A stretch of 64,000 bases of DNA from Oscheius sp. JU75 (taxonomy: Eukaryota; Nematoda; Chromadorea; Rhabditida; Rhabditidae), in the NCBI GenBank assembly GCA_037178855.1, contig JASJZC010000002.1, forward strand, positions 6,770,501 to 6,834,500, in the 5' to 3' direction. Shown here in pieces: positions 48,279-58,973 of the stretch. Position 1 is the first letter of the stretch. The number at the start of each line of letters is the position of its first letter. Both the position numbers and the translations under genes were made by a program. The notes below the pieces were generated by a model. It made no database searches, was not told the DNA's origin, and worked only from the letters and a program-made list of their open reading frames with translations.

Positions 48279-48290
48279 AACTCTTTTATT
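48274..48290. terminator. Palindromic bidirectional poly(A) signal
   Basis: Plus-strand AATAAA at 48274-48279 overlaps the TTC36 stop codon, and minus-strand AATAAA at 48285-48290 overlaps the MTO1 stop codon. Only 7 bp separate the two stops. Each mRNA must therefore be cleaved inside the other gene's last exon. Confidence 0.8.
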
Positions 48291-50812
48291 GGCTCAGTTG
48301 CACTTTTGACTTGTAAATTGTAGGCTTTTTGAGGTAGCGAAGGATAGTGATTATGGCTTCGGGAGTGACCCCGGGGATCCGAGAAGCTGCTGCGAGGTTC
48401 TGTGGTCTCGCTCTATCCAACTTTTCAACGCATTCCATGCTCAGACCGAAGAGAGAACTGTAGTTGATGTCTTCTGGGATCAAGGTCTGAGACTCGCGAT
48501 CGATTTCAGCTACCTGAAACATGGTAATAAGAAAATATAGACAGGGAGACAGAGAGTGCGCACCTTGACCAGTAGCCTCTGATGTTCAATCCCGTATGTT
48601 CCCTCAACCCTGAGCTTTTCTGTCAAGGATTCAGCGTCACACTCGAACTTTTGAAGCTCGGGAAACTCTTCGATCAACTCTTGCAGGTCGACATTATACC
48701 GATGGATCATTTCATAGCCGTTGTGGACTGAAACCCTGGTTGCCTGTCTCTCTAGGATTGACGTACCTCTAGCCTTGTTCGTCTGAACTTTAGGCAACAG
48801 TCTGGACCACTTGGTCAGACTCATGGAAATCCCTTTCAGAGTCTCTGTCACCTCGTCCAACTGGTGCTTTTTGGACAGGAACTTGTCCCAGCGACTGTCA
48901 CTCACTGCACTGAACTTTCTGCCATGTTCTGTCAAACGTAGATCGGCATTATCCGGCCTGAAAGAGGAATTGACAGAAAGATTGAAATGACTACCTCAAA
49001 TGAAGACGGCACTCTGCCCTGGAAGTGAACATTCTGTAGGGCTCATTGGTACCGAGACTGGTCAGATCATCGACTAGAACACCCAGATAGCCTTCGGATC
49101 TCTTGATAGTCATTCCTTGTGTGTTCTGGGAGACAGCGGCAGCGTTGATTCCGGCCAAAAGTCCTGAAAAAATGTCACAGTCACTGTCATTGTCGCTCAC
49201 CTTGCGCAGCCGCCTCCTCATATCCAGTCGTTCCATTGATCTGTCCAGCCAGAAGCAATCCCCCAACCTTCTTCGTCTCTAGCGTTGGATGTAACTGCTG
49301 CGGATCCACGTAATCGTACTGAACTCCATAGCCAGGCTGAGCTATCTCGACCCTCTCCATTCCCGGGATCGCTCTCATTATCTCGAGCTGCACCTCGGGA
49401 CTAAAAGTCATTGACATTCCTTGGGGATAGATCAGTGGAGAGTCTAGGCCTTCATGTTCTAGGAATGTCTAAAGTTGCTTTTGTCATATCACTATTTTCT
49501 GTCTCACCCTGTGCTTCAGTTGTCTGAACCTGATAATTTTAGATTCCAGTGAGGGACAGTAGCGGGGACCGGTCGTTTCACTGTTCACATGCTCATTCTC
49601 TTTGAGGTTTGCTTCGACTATCTCCGAAATTCGGTCGTTCGTCTCACCGATATAGGTTGGAAGCTGAAATCAGAATACTGCCAGTGTTCAGAACTGAACT
49701 GACCTGATCTTTCGGGTCCAGCCACACCTTCTCTGTCAGGAATGAGAAAGGGATTGGGGTAGTGTCTGGTGGATGGAGGATGAATTTCGAGAAGTCTATG
49801 GTATTCCTCTGGAGTCTGGGTGGTGTCCCGGTTCTGAGTCTTCCCAATCGAAACCCGAGCTTCTTGAATGATTCAGAGAGTCCGAAAGAGCTCTGTTCTC
49901 CTATTCGACCAGCTTTCCAGCGCTTCATACCGAGAAAGATCTCTCCTCCCAAGAAGGTACCGGTTGTAATGACGACGCATTTCGAACTGAAGACCATCAA
50001 TCGCCTCTGTCTCCCTGTCTCTCTTTGTCTCTCTATCATGTTTTTCTATCTTACCTGATTTTCCTGCCGTCTGACAAGAGCACTCCCTTAATTTTCAACG
50101 AGTGTTTGTGTTCAAAAGTCAGCAACTCTTCCACATTCGCTTCCAGCACTTCCAGATTCTTTGTTGAGAAGATCTCATTCTGCATCTCTGTCTTGTATAT
50201 GGATCTGTCAATCTGAGCCCTCAACCCGAGAACAGCTGGGCCTTGACCACGATTAAGTGCTGAAGAGAGAACTGAATGAAGCCGAATTGAGAGCTTACCT
50301 TGGTACGTGATGGCAGACTTGTCACAAATTCTGGCACAGAGACCATCTAGAGCATCAACTTCTCTTATCAGATGTCCTTTTCCAATCCCGCCAAAACTTG
50401 GATTGCAGCTCATCTCTCCGATGGTGCTCTTATTGTGAGTCAAGAGCAGAGTCCTGGCTCCGCAGCGAGCAGCAGCAGCAGCTCCTTCACATCCGGCATG
50501 GCCGCCTCCTGTAAAAGTTTTAAGTTTTACGCTGTCTTCGGATTTATTGGCTCGCCTTGGTAAGCTATACTGAGCCTTTTGTCGGTCTGGTTGTCTTGAA
50601 TAAATTAATTTTTCTGCACTAGCATTTTTGAAACTAGGTGAACATTGGCATAGCTATCACTTCAAGATGTTGCTGTTCATCTAATGGTAGCTATTGACTA
50701 TTCTTTTGAAACAAAAAAAGAAAATTTTAAAAGTCTCACCTATGACCACGACATCAAAGTCCGTCTGTGTTGAAAAACGCCGGAGTATTGCCTTTCGACT
50801 ATGAGAGAGCAT
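48286..50812 (-). CDS. mto1: MTO1/GidA mitochondrial tRNA-modifying flavoprotein
   Basis: FAD-dependent enzyme that, with the MnmE/GTPBP3 partner, installs the aminomethyl-type group on wobble uridine of mitochondrial tRNAs. Nine exons join in phase: 50740-50812, 50299-50508, 50055-50259, 49704-49986, 49508-49663, 49201-49468, 48995-49163, 48564-48957 and 48286-48513, giving 661 residues. The N-terminus ([13 protein letters not shown]) looks like a mitochondrial targeting peptide, followed by the FAD-binding [14 protein letters not shown]. Other family signatures: [72 protein letters not shown] 39-nt in-frame stretch within 48564-48957 may be an unspotted intron, which would give 648 residues. 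Confidence 0.94.
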
Positions 50813-51003
50813 TTTCTGCTTGTAAAAATAGGTGGAGTTCACTCCAAAAAGCGGCACAGTTTAGAAGCCTGCTTTTGGACAAGAAAAATAAGCGCCGTGT
50901 GAGCTGAAACAGTGTTCGCGTACATTTATAATACACACTACTTTTAATTTACTCAATTTTCTTATTTGTTTCGGATTTGTTCCAGAAAGATTTCTTAGAT
51001 AGT
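50813..51003. promoter_or_regulatory. Head-to-head promoter region MTO1/SMG8
   Basis: Only 191 bp separate the two start codons. It contains AT-rich DNA and, on the plus strand, an acceptor-like 'tttgttccag' at about 50983-50992. The SMG8 5' end may be trans-spliced there. Confidence 0.5.
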
Positions 51004-54000
51004 ATGGGTGAGAGAAACGACCACTGGATTGGGGCTTTTCCAGCTGCTGATTGGGTAAAATATGCGAAGGAAAACTTGACTACCTATTTCAATCGAGAAG
51101 TCGTTGTAGTTTCACTGGTATAAACATTTTGAACATGCTATTAAGTTAAGTATCAGATAGGAAAAGACTTTCCAAACCGGATGAAATTCGAGGAGCTAAA
51201 CGATTATCTAAAAGTAGATGTCTTTCCGTGCCCGTCGACGAGCCGAGCTGATCTAAATGTGAGAATTGTACCATTATTTTTTTGGATTGCCGCTAATTTT
51301 CAGATCGACATGTACTATTCGGCCAGTGACAACATTGTCTTTCTTCTCATTGACAGTCCAAATGATGTAGGACCACTGAAAGAGGCTATGGCTCAGGAGG
51401 GAAAGGTAGGAATATACCAATAAAAACTGACTGCTAGGTTTCGGTGTAAAGGAATGAAATTATAGAATTGTGATGTACTACAAACTTATAGATCAATTAA
51501 AATCCTCCAACTTTGTAGAAGGTCGCAAACGCAGATAATCAGTTCATGGCTCTAGAAAATGACATATAATTGCAGAAAAATGGATTAGAAAGTTTGAACT
51601 GAACACATTGGAAGTCTGGCGTGCTTCTCCGATGGAGATCAATCTCAAATTTCTAGACATTCTTCGAGAAGTTGGGTCAACTAGAGACTAAACATTATGA
51701 ACTCTTGCATTTTTCCATCCTGATCTCTCACTTCATCGTGGTGATGGAACCATATCCCCGGCTAGACATGTCTCTCATCAGGATACTGAAGAATGTCAAC
51801 AAGATCAGGTCAGCATTTTTGAAGACTTACACGATTGAGATTTCAGGATATCGGCTCAAAAACTGGTGAAAGGACAGATTGCTTCCTCGGAAAGCATTCA
51901 GAAGATCTTCAAAGGTGGACGTTTGGCGTCACCACAATTTTTGTTCTGCTTCCAGAAGACTGTTATTCGGAACGAGTTGAGCTTTGCTAAACGAGTGAGT
52001 CTCGTACACTGTCTCTTAGTCTTCCTGTCTCTATTACTGTCCTCAGCGAATTTTTCAGAAAGAAATCGTCGAAAAACTGGAAGAGTCTATCGAAAACCAG
52101 ATCTACAACGTCTTCCGGCAGTGTCGCTTGATTGGCGGTGGACCGTAGGTGTTTTTCCAGCTCTCCTTGTACTTTTTCACTTTTAAGAGACTCATCATCT
52201 CTCGGAAGTTTATCCGAAAAATTGAAGTACGTGAGACTACTGTTCCCCTCCAAGGCTACAGAGAATATCATGGCGGATCTGCTGGACTTTGTGATGGATA
52301 AGGACATGTCGGATGGGGAAGACGACGCAGGAAGTGAGGGTTTTGCCAAACTGATTGGTCAAAATGTGGCGGCACTCAGGAGGGACAAGGAAAAGAGTGT
52401 AGGTTACTTTGAATTTTTTTATCTGACTTATTTCTGAATTACTTTGAATTCTTCTTCGGACGTGAGAATTATTTTTAGTTGCCAGCACTCGAATCCCTTA
52501 TCGAAGCTGTGGAACTCCTACTTCAAGTAACTGAGATCATAAAAACTGAGAAGATTGTGGACAAGATCGTCTCCCGTGAGCAGGATCTTTTCAAAGAGTA
52601 CGCTTCTACAATAATCGTACTAATAGAACTGTTTAAGTCTGAATAAGCTGGCTATAGACGAAGCGGTAGAGCAGTACAGCTGGTCCTACGGAAAAGAGAG
52701 CAATAGAGCCGTATTCACCAAAGTGGAGCACAATCAGAGAGTAAGTTCTGTCAATATCTGATTTAACATTCTTAGTTTGGAGCGGCAGTTCGCTATCTTG
52801 ACGGTGTTCTGGCTGGTGGACCTCGGGAGACAGTCATGTCCGAACTTCGAGCCAGGTGTGACAATCTCTGGCAGGGAGGACTTCAGTGCTGTGAACAACA
52901 GTCTGTGACCGGCTTCAACTGTAATCTGCCTGTGCATTCCACAGTCGGTGACGAGTCCGTCGCCGAGAAGGAATGGGAGATGCATGATAGCCGAGTCACC
53001 TATTTGTCCACTTGCGCCTGTGGGCGATCTCAGACGATCAGAAAGGATCCATTTAGTGTCAAAGAAGCCAACTATGATTTTTATCATCAGAACTCGGTGT
53101 TTACTTGCTGTAAAAATCTTGAGAGACACAACTTCCCGGTGGTTGGTGACTATGAGGCGGAAGTCGAGACTGAAGAGGTTTGCCCTTGCAACTAGAACTC
53201 AGTTTGGGCAATTTAGAACTGGCACGCCGACGAAAACTGGCCCCGGCCTGGAGACGAAGCTCCTGTTCCTTTCTCCTCGAGAAGAAACCTCAATCCGTCT
53301 TCCAGTGAAGAGAGCATCACTGAAAGTTTGTCCAGTTCTGAGGTATGTACTCTATATATTCTTCTAAAAATCAATTTAAAGAGTGAGTCAACAAGCAGTG
53401 AGAGCGAAGGTCGGGAAGAATATGGCGGCTCAAGACGATCGTACGTTAGAAAAGAAACAGTGAAGGTTGACACCCGGGTGAACAGGCAGTCAGCGGTTTG
53501 GGAATTCATGAAAAAGTGCAAGAATCTCATGGAGAAAAACGTAAATTTTTATGTTTCTCTCCCATACAGCCTCGTCCAGGTCCCGCACACTGAAGGAGTT
53601 CCTCATATCTTGGCTCCAGGAATCCTACCAGTCTTTCCAAGCTTTACATTGACGTGTATCGGTCCGGGTAGTCTGTACAGGTACTCTTTGCTCTATTCCT
53701 TTAACAGTACCTTTTCAGCCACGGCCTCGGACTAAAAGACCAGCCGAACTTCAAGATCTCTAGTGAATTCCTTTTGCCAGTAGACATCCCACTGATGGTT
53801 GACCGAGGGCGCTGGGAACAGGACCTTGAATTTGTTAACGCCATGGAAGGCGTGGGGATGTACACAAAATACAGACCCTCAAGGAGACCTGGACTTGATA
53901 CGGAGAAGGTCAGCAATTTATTTTTGCGTCTGTTGTTTCCTCGAAAAGTTTAAGCAAAGGCACATCTAACAGTTTCCTGAAAAGTGTCGCCAAGAACAGT

Positions 54001-54637
54001 TTCGCTCGCAGTTTAGAGAGGCAGAGAGAAGAAAAGCGCGCGACGAGACAGTACGGGTGGGACAACCTTGACCGAGTAAGATTTTACAGGTGAAACTCTT
54101 TGTCGGGTTCGATTACGAATGTCCACGAGGCCATCGATTCTTTGTCGATTCTAAAGGAGAGCCTCTTCTTCTTCCTAAGGTTTTTGTTCTTTTTTCTTTT
54201 TTTGCAAGAACTGAATTCAGGGACAGACATACCGTGAGCAGGCTTGTAAAGATGCCGGTACCAATATCATGTCAGTTGATCTACCCCTTCGTCGTCAGTG
54301 TACATGCAGAAAACAGCCGAGTCAAGTAGCACAGCTGATGAAAATCCACATTGTCACACCCAAATCACCCGTCTCGGTGACTGTCGAGCCGAAAATTGTC
54401 ATTCCGGGACAAGAAGGATTCTACTACTCCGGAGAAGGACCGCTAAAACTAGCTTGGGCAAAGTAGGTTATATAAATAAGTTTTTCAAATATTAATTGTG
54501 GATACTACATTCTCCACTTGCCTTTCGTCTACAGTGGACCGTCCGGTCTTTGGATCCCGCCGAAGACGTTCGATTGTGTTGGAACCTTTCTGGGCAACTC
54601 CATTCAAGTTTCATACACTCCGTTGGAAAAGAAATAA
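51004..54637 (+). CDS. smg-8: SMG8, nonsense-mediated decay kinase regulator
   Basis: Subunit that, with SMG9, restrains the SMG1 kinase in nonsense-mediated mRNA decay. Seventeen exons join in phase from 51004-51117 to 54535-54637, giving 888 residues (human 991). Recognisable parts: an N-terminal G-like domain start; HFIVVMEPYPRLDMSLIR; SPQFLFCFQ; LEDQ-like ESIENQIYNVFRQCRL; the Cys-rich block STCACGRSQTIRKDPF with KEANYDFYHQ and CCKNLERHNFPV; an acidic Ser/Glu linker; GILPVFPSFTLTCIGP; the FVGFDYECPRGHRF motif; and a PLRRQCTC Cys pair. The last intron (54463-54534) uses an acceptor that removes an apparently coding pyrimidine-rich stretch and keeps frame. AATAAA at 54633-54638 overlaps the stop codon. 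Confidence 0.93.
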
Positions 54638-54886
54638 AGCTGATAAGTGCCGCAAAAACAAAGTAAAGTTGTTTTATTGGAAAAGTTTATTAAAGCTTAT
54701 ATAACCTGTAATATTTCAAAGTAAGCGAGTGCATAACCGGTATTTTTTTTAAAGTAAGTAAGTACTCAATTAACAAATTATGCCTAACGTAATACTGAAT
54801 AAGCGAAATAACGAGATAACTTGAGATAAGTGATGTCTACATCCGTATAAAAAATGACAAACTATAATCGGAGCCTAATACAACCT

Positions 54887-56370
54887 TCATCTCTTCGGTT
54901 CTGGTTGCCCTTCAGTAGAAGAGATGAGCTGTTGTGTACAAGCACTAATTTCAGCTGAAATGTATTATTGTTGGAAAACTCTAATGGGCTTACGGTTTGA
55001 ATCACTGGAGAAATTCTTGATGATGGATTCAAAGTGTGGATGAGCTGCCCAGCCACGAACAACATCTTTGAGCATAGAATGTTGACTGGTTGAGATTCCA
55101 CACATGAACACGAAAAGCGCCTCCCGCACCAATCTCGATTCACTGTTCACAAGCAGATCTATGAAATTAGTTTCCAGACGAGAATGATGTCTAAACCGTG
55201 TGTTTAAAGTACAAATGTTAGTATAAGTTACTCTAGGTAAAGAGAAATGGTCTTGGATGCTGGATTTCGAAGAGCTATCGTGAAGAAGAGCAGCAACTTT
55301 ATGCTCAGATCTTGCATTCGTCCAGCTTTCTCTAGACCCTCTTTAACAACTGTATCCTAAATTTTTAAATTTCTAAGAAACGCAAGTAGACTCACATGAT
55401 GATTATAGATATCGTAAAGACACTCGATGAGCCTCCCTGCAATACATCTGTTCCTGCTCGATCTGGCAGACAGAATGCGTTCTCTTTCGTCTGGACCACA
55501 TCCCAATAAGACCTCAACAATGAGGAAGATCAGCGAGGATTTTTCGTATCCGCTCCACCGTTCATATGATAGCAATTTTCTGATCGTCTTACATACACGA
55601 GGATACAAGGCCACTTGATATTGGGCGGTCGCTTTGTCCGGATTCGCAATGTACGTCGGAGGCGCAGTCACACTTGGTGTTGCCACCAAAGCGTAGAGAA
55701 CATTAGGTCCCAGTCTTTTGATGTGGTCCAGGGTGGTGTGGTCTTCTCCATTTCAAAAGTAGCTTTTGTAGATGCAATACTGGATGCAGTTCAAGATTAT
55801 CAGCACACCGTTATGTCTCGTTAGACCTTCCTGAATGGATATTATATGATATTCCGCATTTTCTTACCTTGAGTGCGGAATTTCCTGTCACGATAAAGCT
55901 GATGTATTCCAAAAACGATCTTGTGACATTGAGGTCAATGGTTTGAATGAATTTTAGCAGTACTATGGCAACTTTTTCGGTGACGTTAGAAATAGTGGAA
56001 GGCTTAAAATTAGCCAGGAAGAGAAGAGCATTGAGCTGTATGTTAGGAGAATTGTGAGATGAAACTATCGCTAACAACTGAAAACTCTTATTGGTTACGA
56101 GAAGCCATGAAAGGTTACCTCAAAAGCAGCCAGACTCCAATTGTTGATTGAACTGTGCTCTTGGCATTTTCTCGTGGAACACTATAGTGATGAATCGAAT
56201 GATTTTTTCGAGAATTTCTTCATCCACAGTTCTCTTGAGGTACAGCTGAACCATCCACGGCAAGACATTTGAATCCAGCACTCGAATTATGTACTTTTCT
56301 GTGAGTTTAGTAGAACAGATGCGGTCTAGAGCCAGGCGCTCCAACGTTTTCATAATTGCAAATGAACTCA
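54887..56370 (-). pseudogene. Importin-alpha-like ARM-repeat gene, probably decayed
   Basis: Exon-like blocks with good splice sites read as divergent armadillo repeats. SFIVTGNSALK continued by an ILNC motif matches the importin-alpha segment around its VTGDD and ILNC motifs, and the last blocks (LVREALFVFMCG, SSDSNR, ending EGQPEPKR) are orderly. However, a TGA interrupts the frame near 55763 inside the conserved region, and the first block (56120-56360) cannot be joined to the next (55868-56077) without a frame change. No importin-beta-binding N-terminus is seen. Alternatives: a real divergent gene with introns I misjudged, or stop readthrough. Confidence 0.5.
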
Positions 56371-56674
56371 CTGAAAAAGCAACTATTTTTCGGGAAAGAA
56401 GAAAAAAAATTTTTAGACAAAAAGAACCTGCAAGAGAAAAATAAGAAAAGAATTGGAACCCCATAAAACTGATTTTGAACCGTATTGCAAAAACAGCTAT
56501 GTAACGTTTTCGAATAGACGCTCTGGCAGCCCAAAGAGAAAAAATAAATAAACAGCAGAGCTGAAATTGCGTGAAAAAAAACTAGCGAAATAAGTGAAGT
56601 TCTATCTGTGAAGTAAAGACGATAAACTAACAGATCCTATACAATACTGATTTCTCTTTGTTTCTGATTCTCCA

Positions 56675-57010
56675 TCAGTGGATAACTGTAAGTTGTTGTG
56701 CCAAAGATGCAAATGCAGCTGAAATATAGTTTGTTGCAGAATTCTTTTGGACTTACGGTTAGGATCACGGGAGAGAGCCGTCATGACAGCCTTGAACTGA
56801 GGGTGTTCTCTCTAGTAACCGATGACAGGTCTGACTATAGGGCTTTTACTCTTTGAGATTTCGGTCATAAAATCGAAATCCGGGACAAAAAATAACCCCA
56901 GCACAACTGCGAGAAGAAAACTTTTTGGCCGAAAAATACCATGAAAAGTGTTCATTGGGTTTTTAGTGTGTGGATTACCCAATGTTGAAATATAAATTAG
57001 TAACCTGTCC
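56675..57010 (-). pseudogene. Truncated second importin-alpha-like copy
   Basis: Parallels the 3' end of the preceding copy: HPQFKAVMTALSRDPNR followed by a donor, then an acceptor and a short last exon with the same AQQL-type sequence. A TAG lies in frame just before the HPQF block, and the upstream blocks are missing. Read as a partial tandem duplicate. Confidence 0.5.
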
Positions 57011-57799
57011 AATGTCCTCGTATAAACACATTAACCTATAATTTTAACTTTTTTGATGACAGAGTTCACTTTAAATATAAAGCAATTTAGGAAGAGGGCA
57101 ATTGGTATCCTTATGAACTTCCGTTAGTATCAAAGCATATATAAGCCTAGAAGCATCATTTATCGTTCAGCAACAACCTTGACCTTCACTCAAAAAGTTA
57201 GTTTTAATGTTTGTAACACGTTGCAAAAAAAAGTTTGTTATACGGCTAACTGATCTCAAAAATCGGGATGTATTTCAGCATAGCAGCCCTCACACAACCA
57301 TGACAAATTAGCTGTTTGCAAGCGCTTTTCTTTCTGCATAAATGTCTATCAGAGGTTTCTTATTCCACAAACGTTTAATTCCCACAAAAATAGCACTTGT
57401 TATTTGATCTCTAATAACTAAAGCGATGGTTTCGGTGACGGACTCTGTCTGTTTATTTGTCCAAGGCCTTAAAGCAAGCAAATTAATGTCAAGAAAATAA
57501 GAAACCGTTTTGTTGTTCTGCAGCAGTTATTGCCTAAATTAGGTAGCAAGTCAACTTTGGGTGCGCTCTAGAACTTGATTTTTTCCTCAATGAAGCCACT
57601 AGATGTCTTATGTGGCGAAGCTACGAAGCGGCGCAACCGCCATTACAAAACAAGGCAATAGGGCGGCAAATCCTGAAAATCGTTACGTTGGAGTACGACT
57701 TTATACGGTCTGGACACTTACAAAATAAGGCAAATTAGGCATGCACTCGAAAAATGTTTGAACATAAGGAAAAACCGAGACAGAATTTCTAAAGCGAGT
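57011..57799. other. Spacer with repeat A
   Basis: Holds only the repeat A copy at 57425-57665; the remainder is AT-rich and shows no gene. Confidence 0.5.
57425..57665 (+). repeat. Interspersed repeat A, near full copy
   Basis: Same block order as the copies at 6615 and 24078, with 'gcgatggtttcggtg', 'attgcctaaattaggtag', 'gtcaactttgggtgcgct' and 'ctacgaagcggcgcaa'. More diverged at its 5' end. Confidence 0.8.
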
Positions 57800-58580
57800 T
57801 GGACAGCAAAGGCTCTAAATTTGTTTAAAAAAATGGTATGGATCTTAGTGGTCGGAAAAAACAAGTTTTTCGAGTCAAACTGGTCTACAGAGCAACTAAA
57901 TCAGAATATTACAGTGACCAAAGGTTCTACACAAGTATTTTTCCCGAGGACCTTCATGGAAGCAGTAGATGACAAGCTCAATTTAACCGATATTATTAAC
58001 TTGTCTGACACCGTGCAGGTAGTTTTTTTTTGAAAATATCGTATTAAAAACTGGAAAATCTGACTTCAGTATGCGGTGATGAGATGCTCTTCCACACTCT
58101 TGGGTTTTCCTATTTTCTCAATCTCCCCGGACAAACTGAAAATAATTGTACACACGTGCATGATGATCTCTTTAAGTTAGACATTTATTTTAACGTTCCG
58201 TTGCTTACAGGCTCATCCAGTAGCACAGGTACAATTCAAACTGTAAGAGCAAATACATAAGACACGGACTTTGCATTATTGGAGTCAAGTACATGTATCA
58301 ACTTAATAGTAGCCCATATTTAATTGGTGGGCCTTCAAAAAACGATAACACAAAAGTTTTAGGTAATAAAATCTGGCCAGACTACGATTTTGGAGCTGTT
58401 GTGTGCTTAGATGAGATGCTCTACAACAGGTCGATTGATATAAATCATAGAGTCAACATGTGGCTTTATCGCGAATATAACCCGGTTTGTTTGTAGTGTT
58501 AAGGATGCTCCTTTTTCAGGTTAAAGAAACTACCCTGCGACTTCAAGGAAACTTCAACATATCTACGTTTGAATGTAAAT
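57800..58580 (+). CDS. Unrecognised gene, glycosylation-site-rich, model uncertain
   Basis: Four open blocks on the plus strand look like exons: about 57850-58018, 58077-58220, 58270-58482 and 58520-58580. The last ends NISTFECK and stop after a clean ttttcag acceptor. Many Asn-X-Ser/Thr sites (NWS, NIT, NLT, NLS, NRS, NIS) and paired Cys suggest a secretory-pathway protein, but I see no signal peptide or family. Two blocks share a DEML motif after a Cys. Phases between the second and third blocks do not close, so exons are missing or the gene is broken. Confidence 0.3.
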
Positions 58581-58809
58581 AAATTTTTTTTCTCGGAACC
58601 TTTTGGGCTACTTTGCTTAGTTTTGGATTCCCGCTCAGTGCAATACTTCAATTTTTGTAACCGCAAGACGCGCCCAGAACCTTCTAGTTCTTCCCTATAT
58701 TTAAGTAACTTCCTTTCTGTCTGTTTATTTCGCTCTCACCCTCGTTGGTCGATTAATTGGCGATTGCTCCTTTATGATCTTTTTTCTGTTTTTCTCCCTT
58801 GTAAACACT

Positions 58810-58813
<4 letters not shown>

Positions 58814-58846
<33 letters not shown>
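58814..58846. repeat. (GA)n tract upstream of FAR-like gene
   Basis: Pure GA run of about 33 nt, 128 bp before the start codon at 58974. Confidence 0.95.
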
Positions 58847-58849
<3 letters not shown>

Positions 58850-58973
58850 ATTGCCAACCGCGAACGCCCCTTTCGTGTCAACCGGTCGAATTATGATGGG
58901 CGTATTTAAGCCAATTGAAAATCTACTCGCGATTCATTACCTACCGCAACTCTCTTCCCTAACCTAACAAACA

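Noticed and set aside
54490-54534. SMG8 C-terminal stretch reading YYILHLPFVY as coding
   Set aside because: It would need a non-AG acceptor. The canonical acceptor ctacag at 54529-54534 restores frame and makes this stretch the polypyrimidine tract of the intron.
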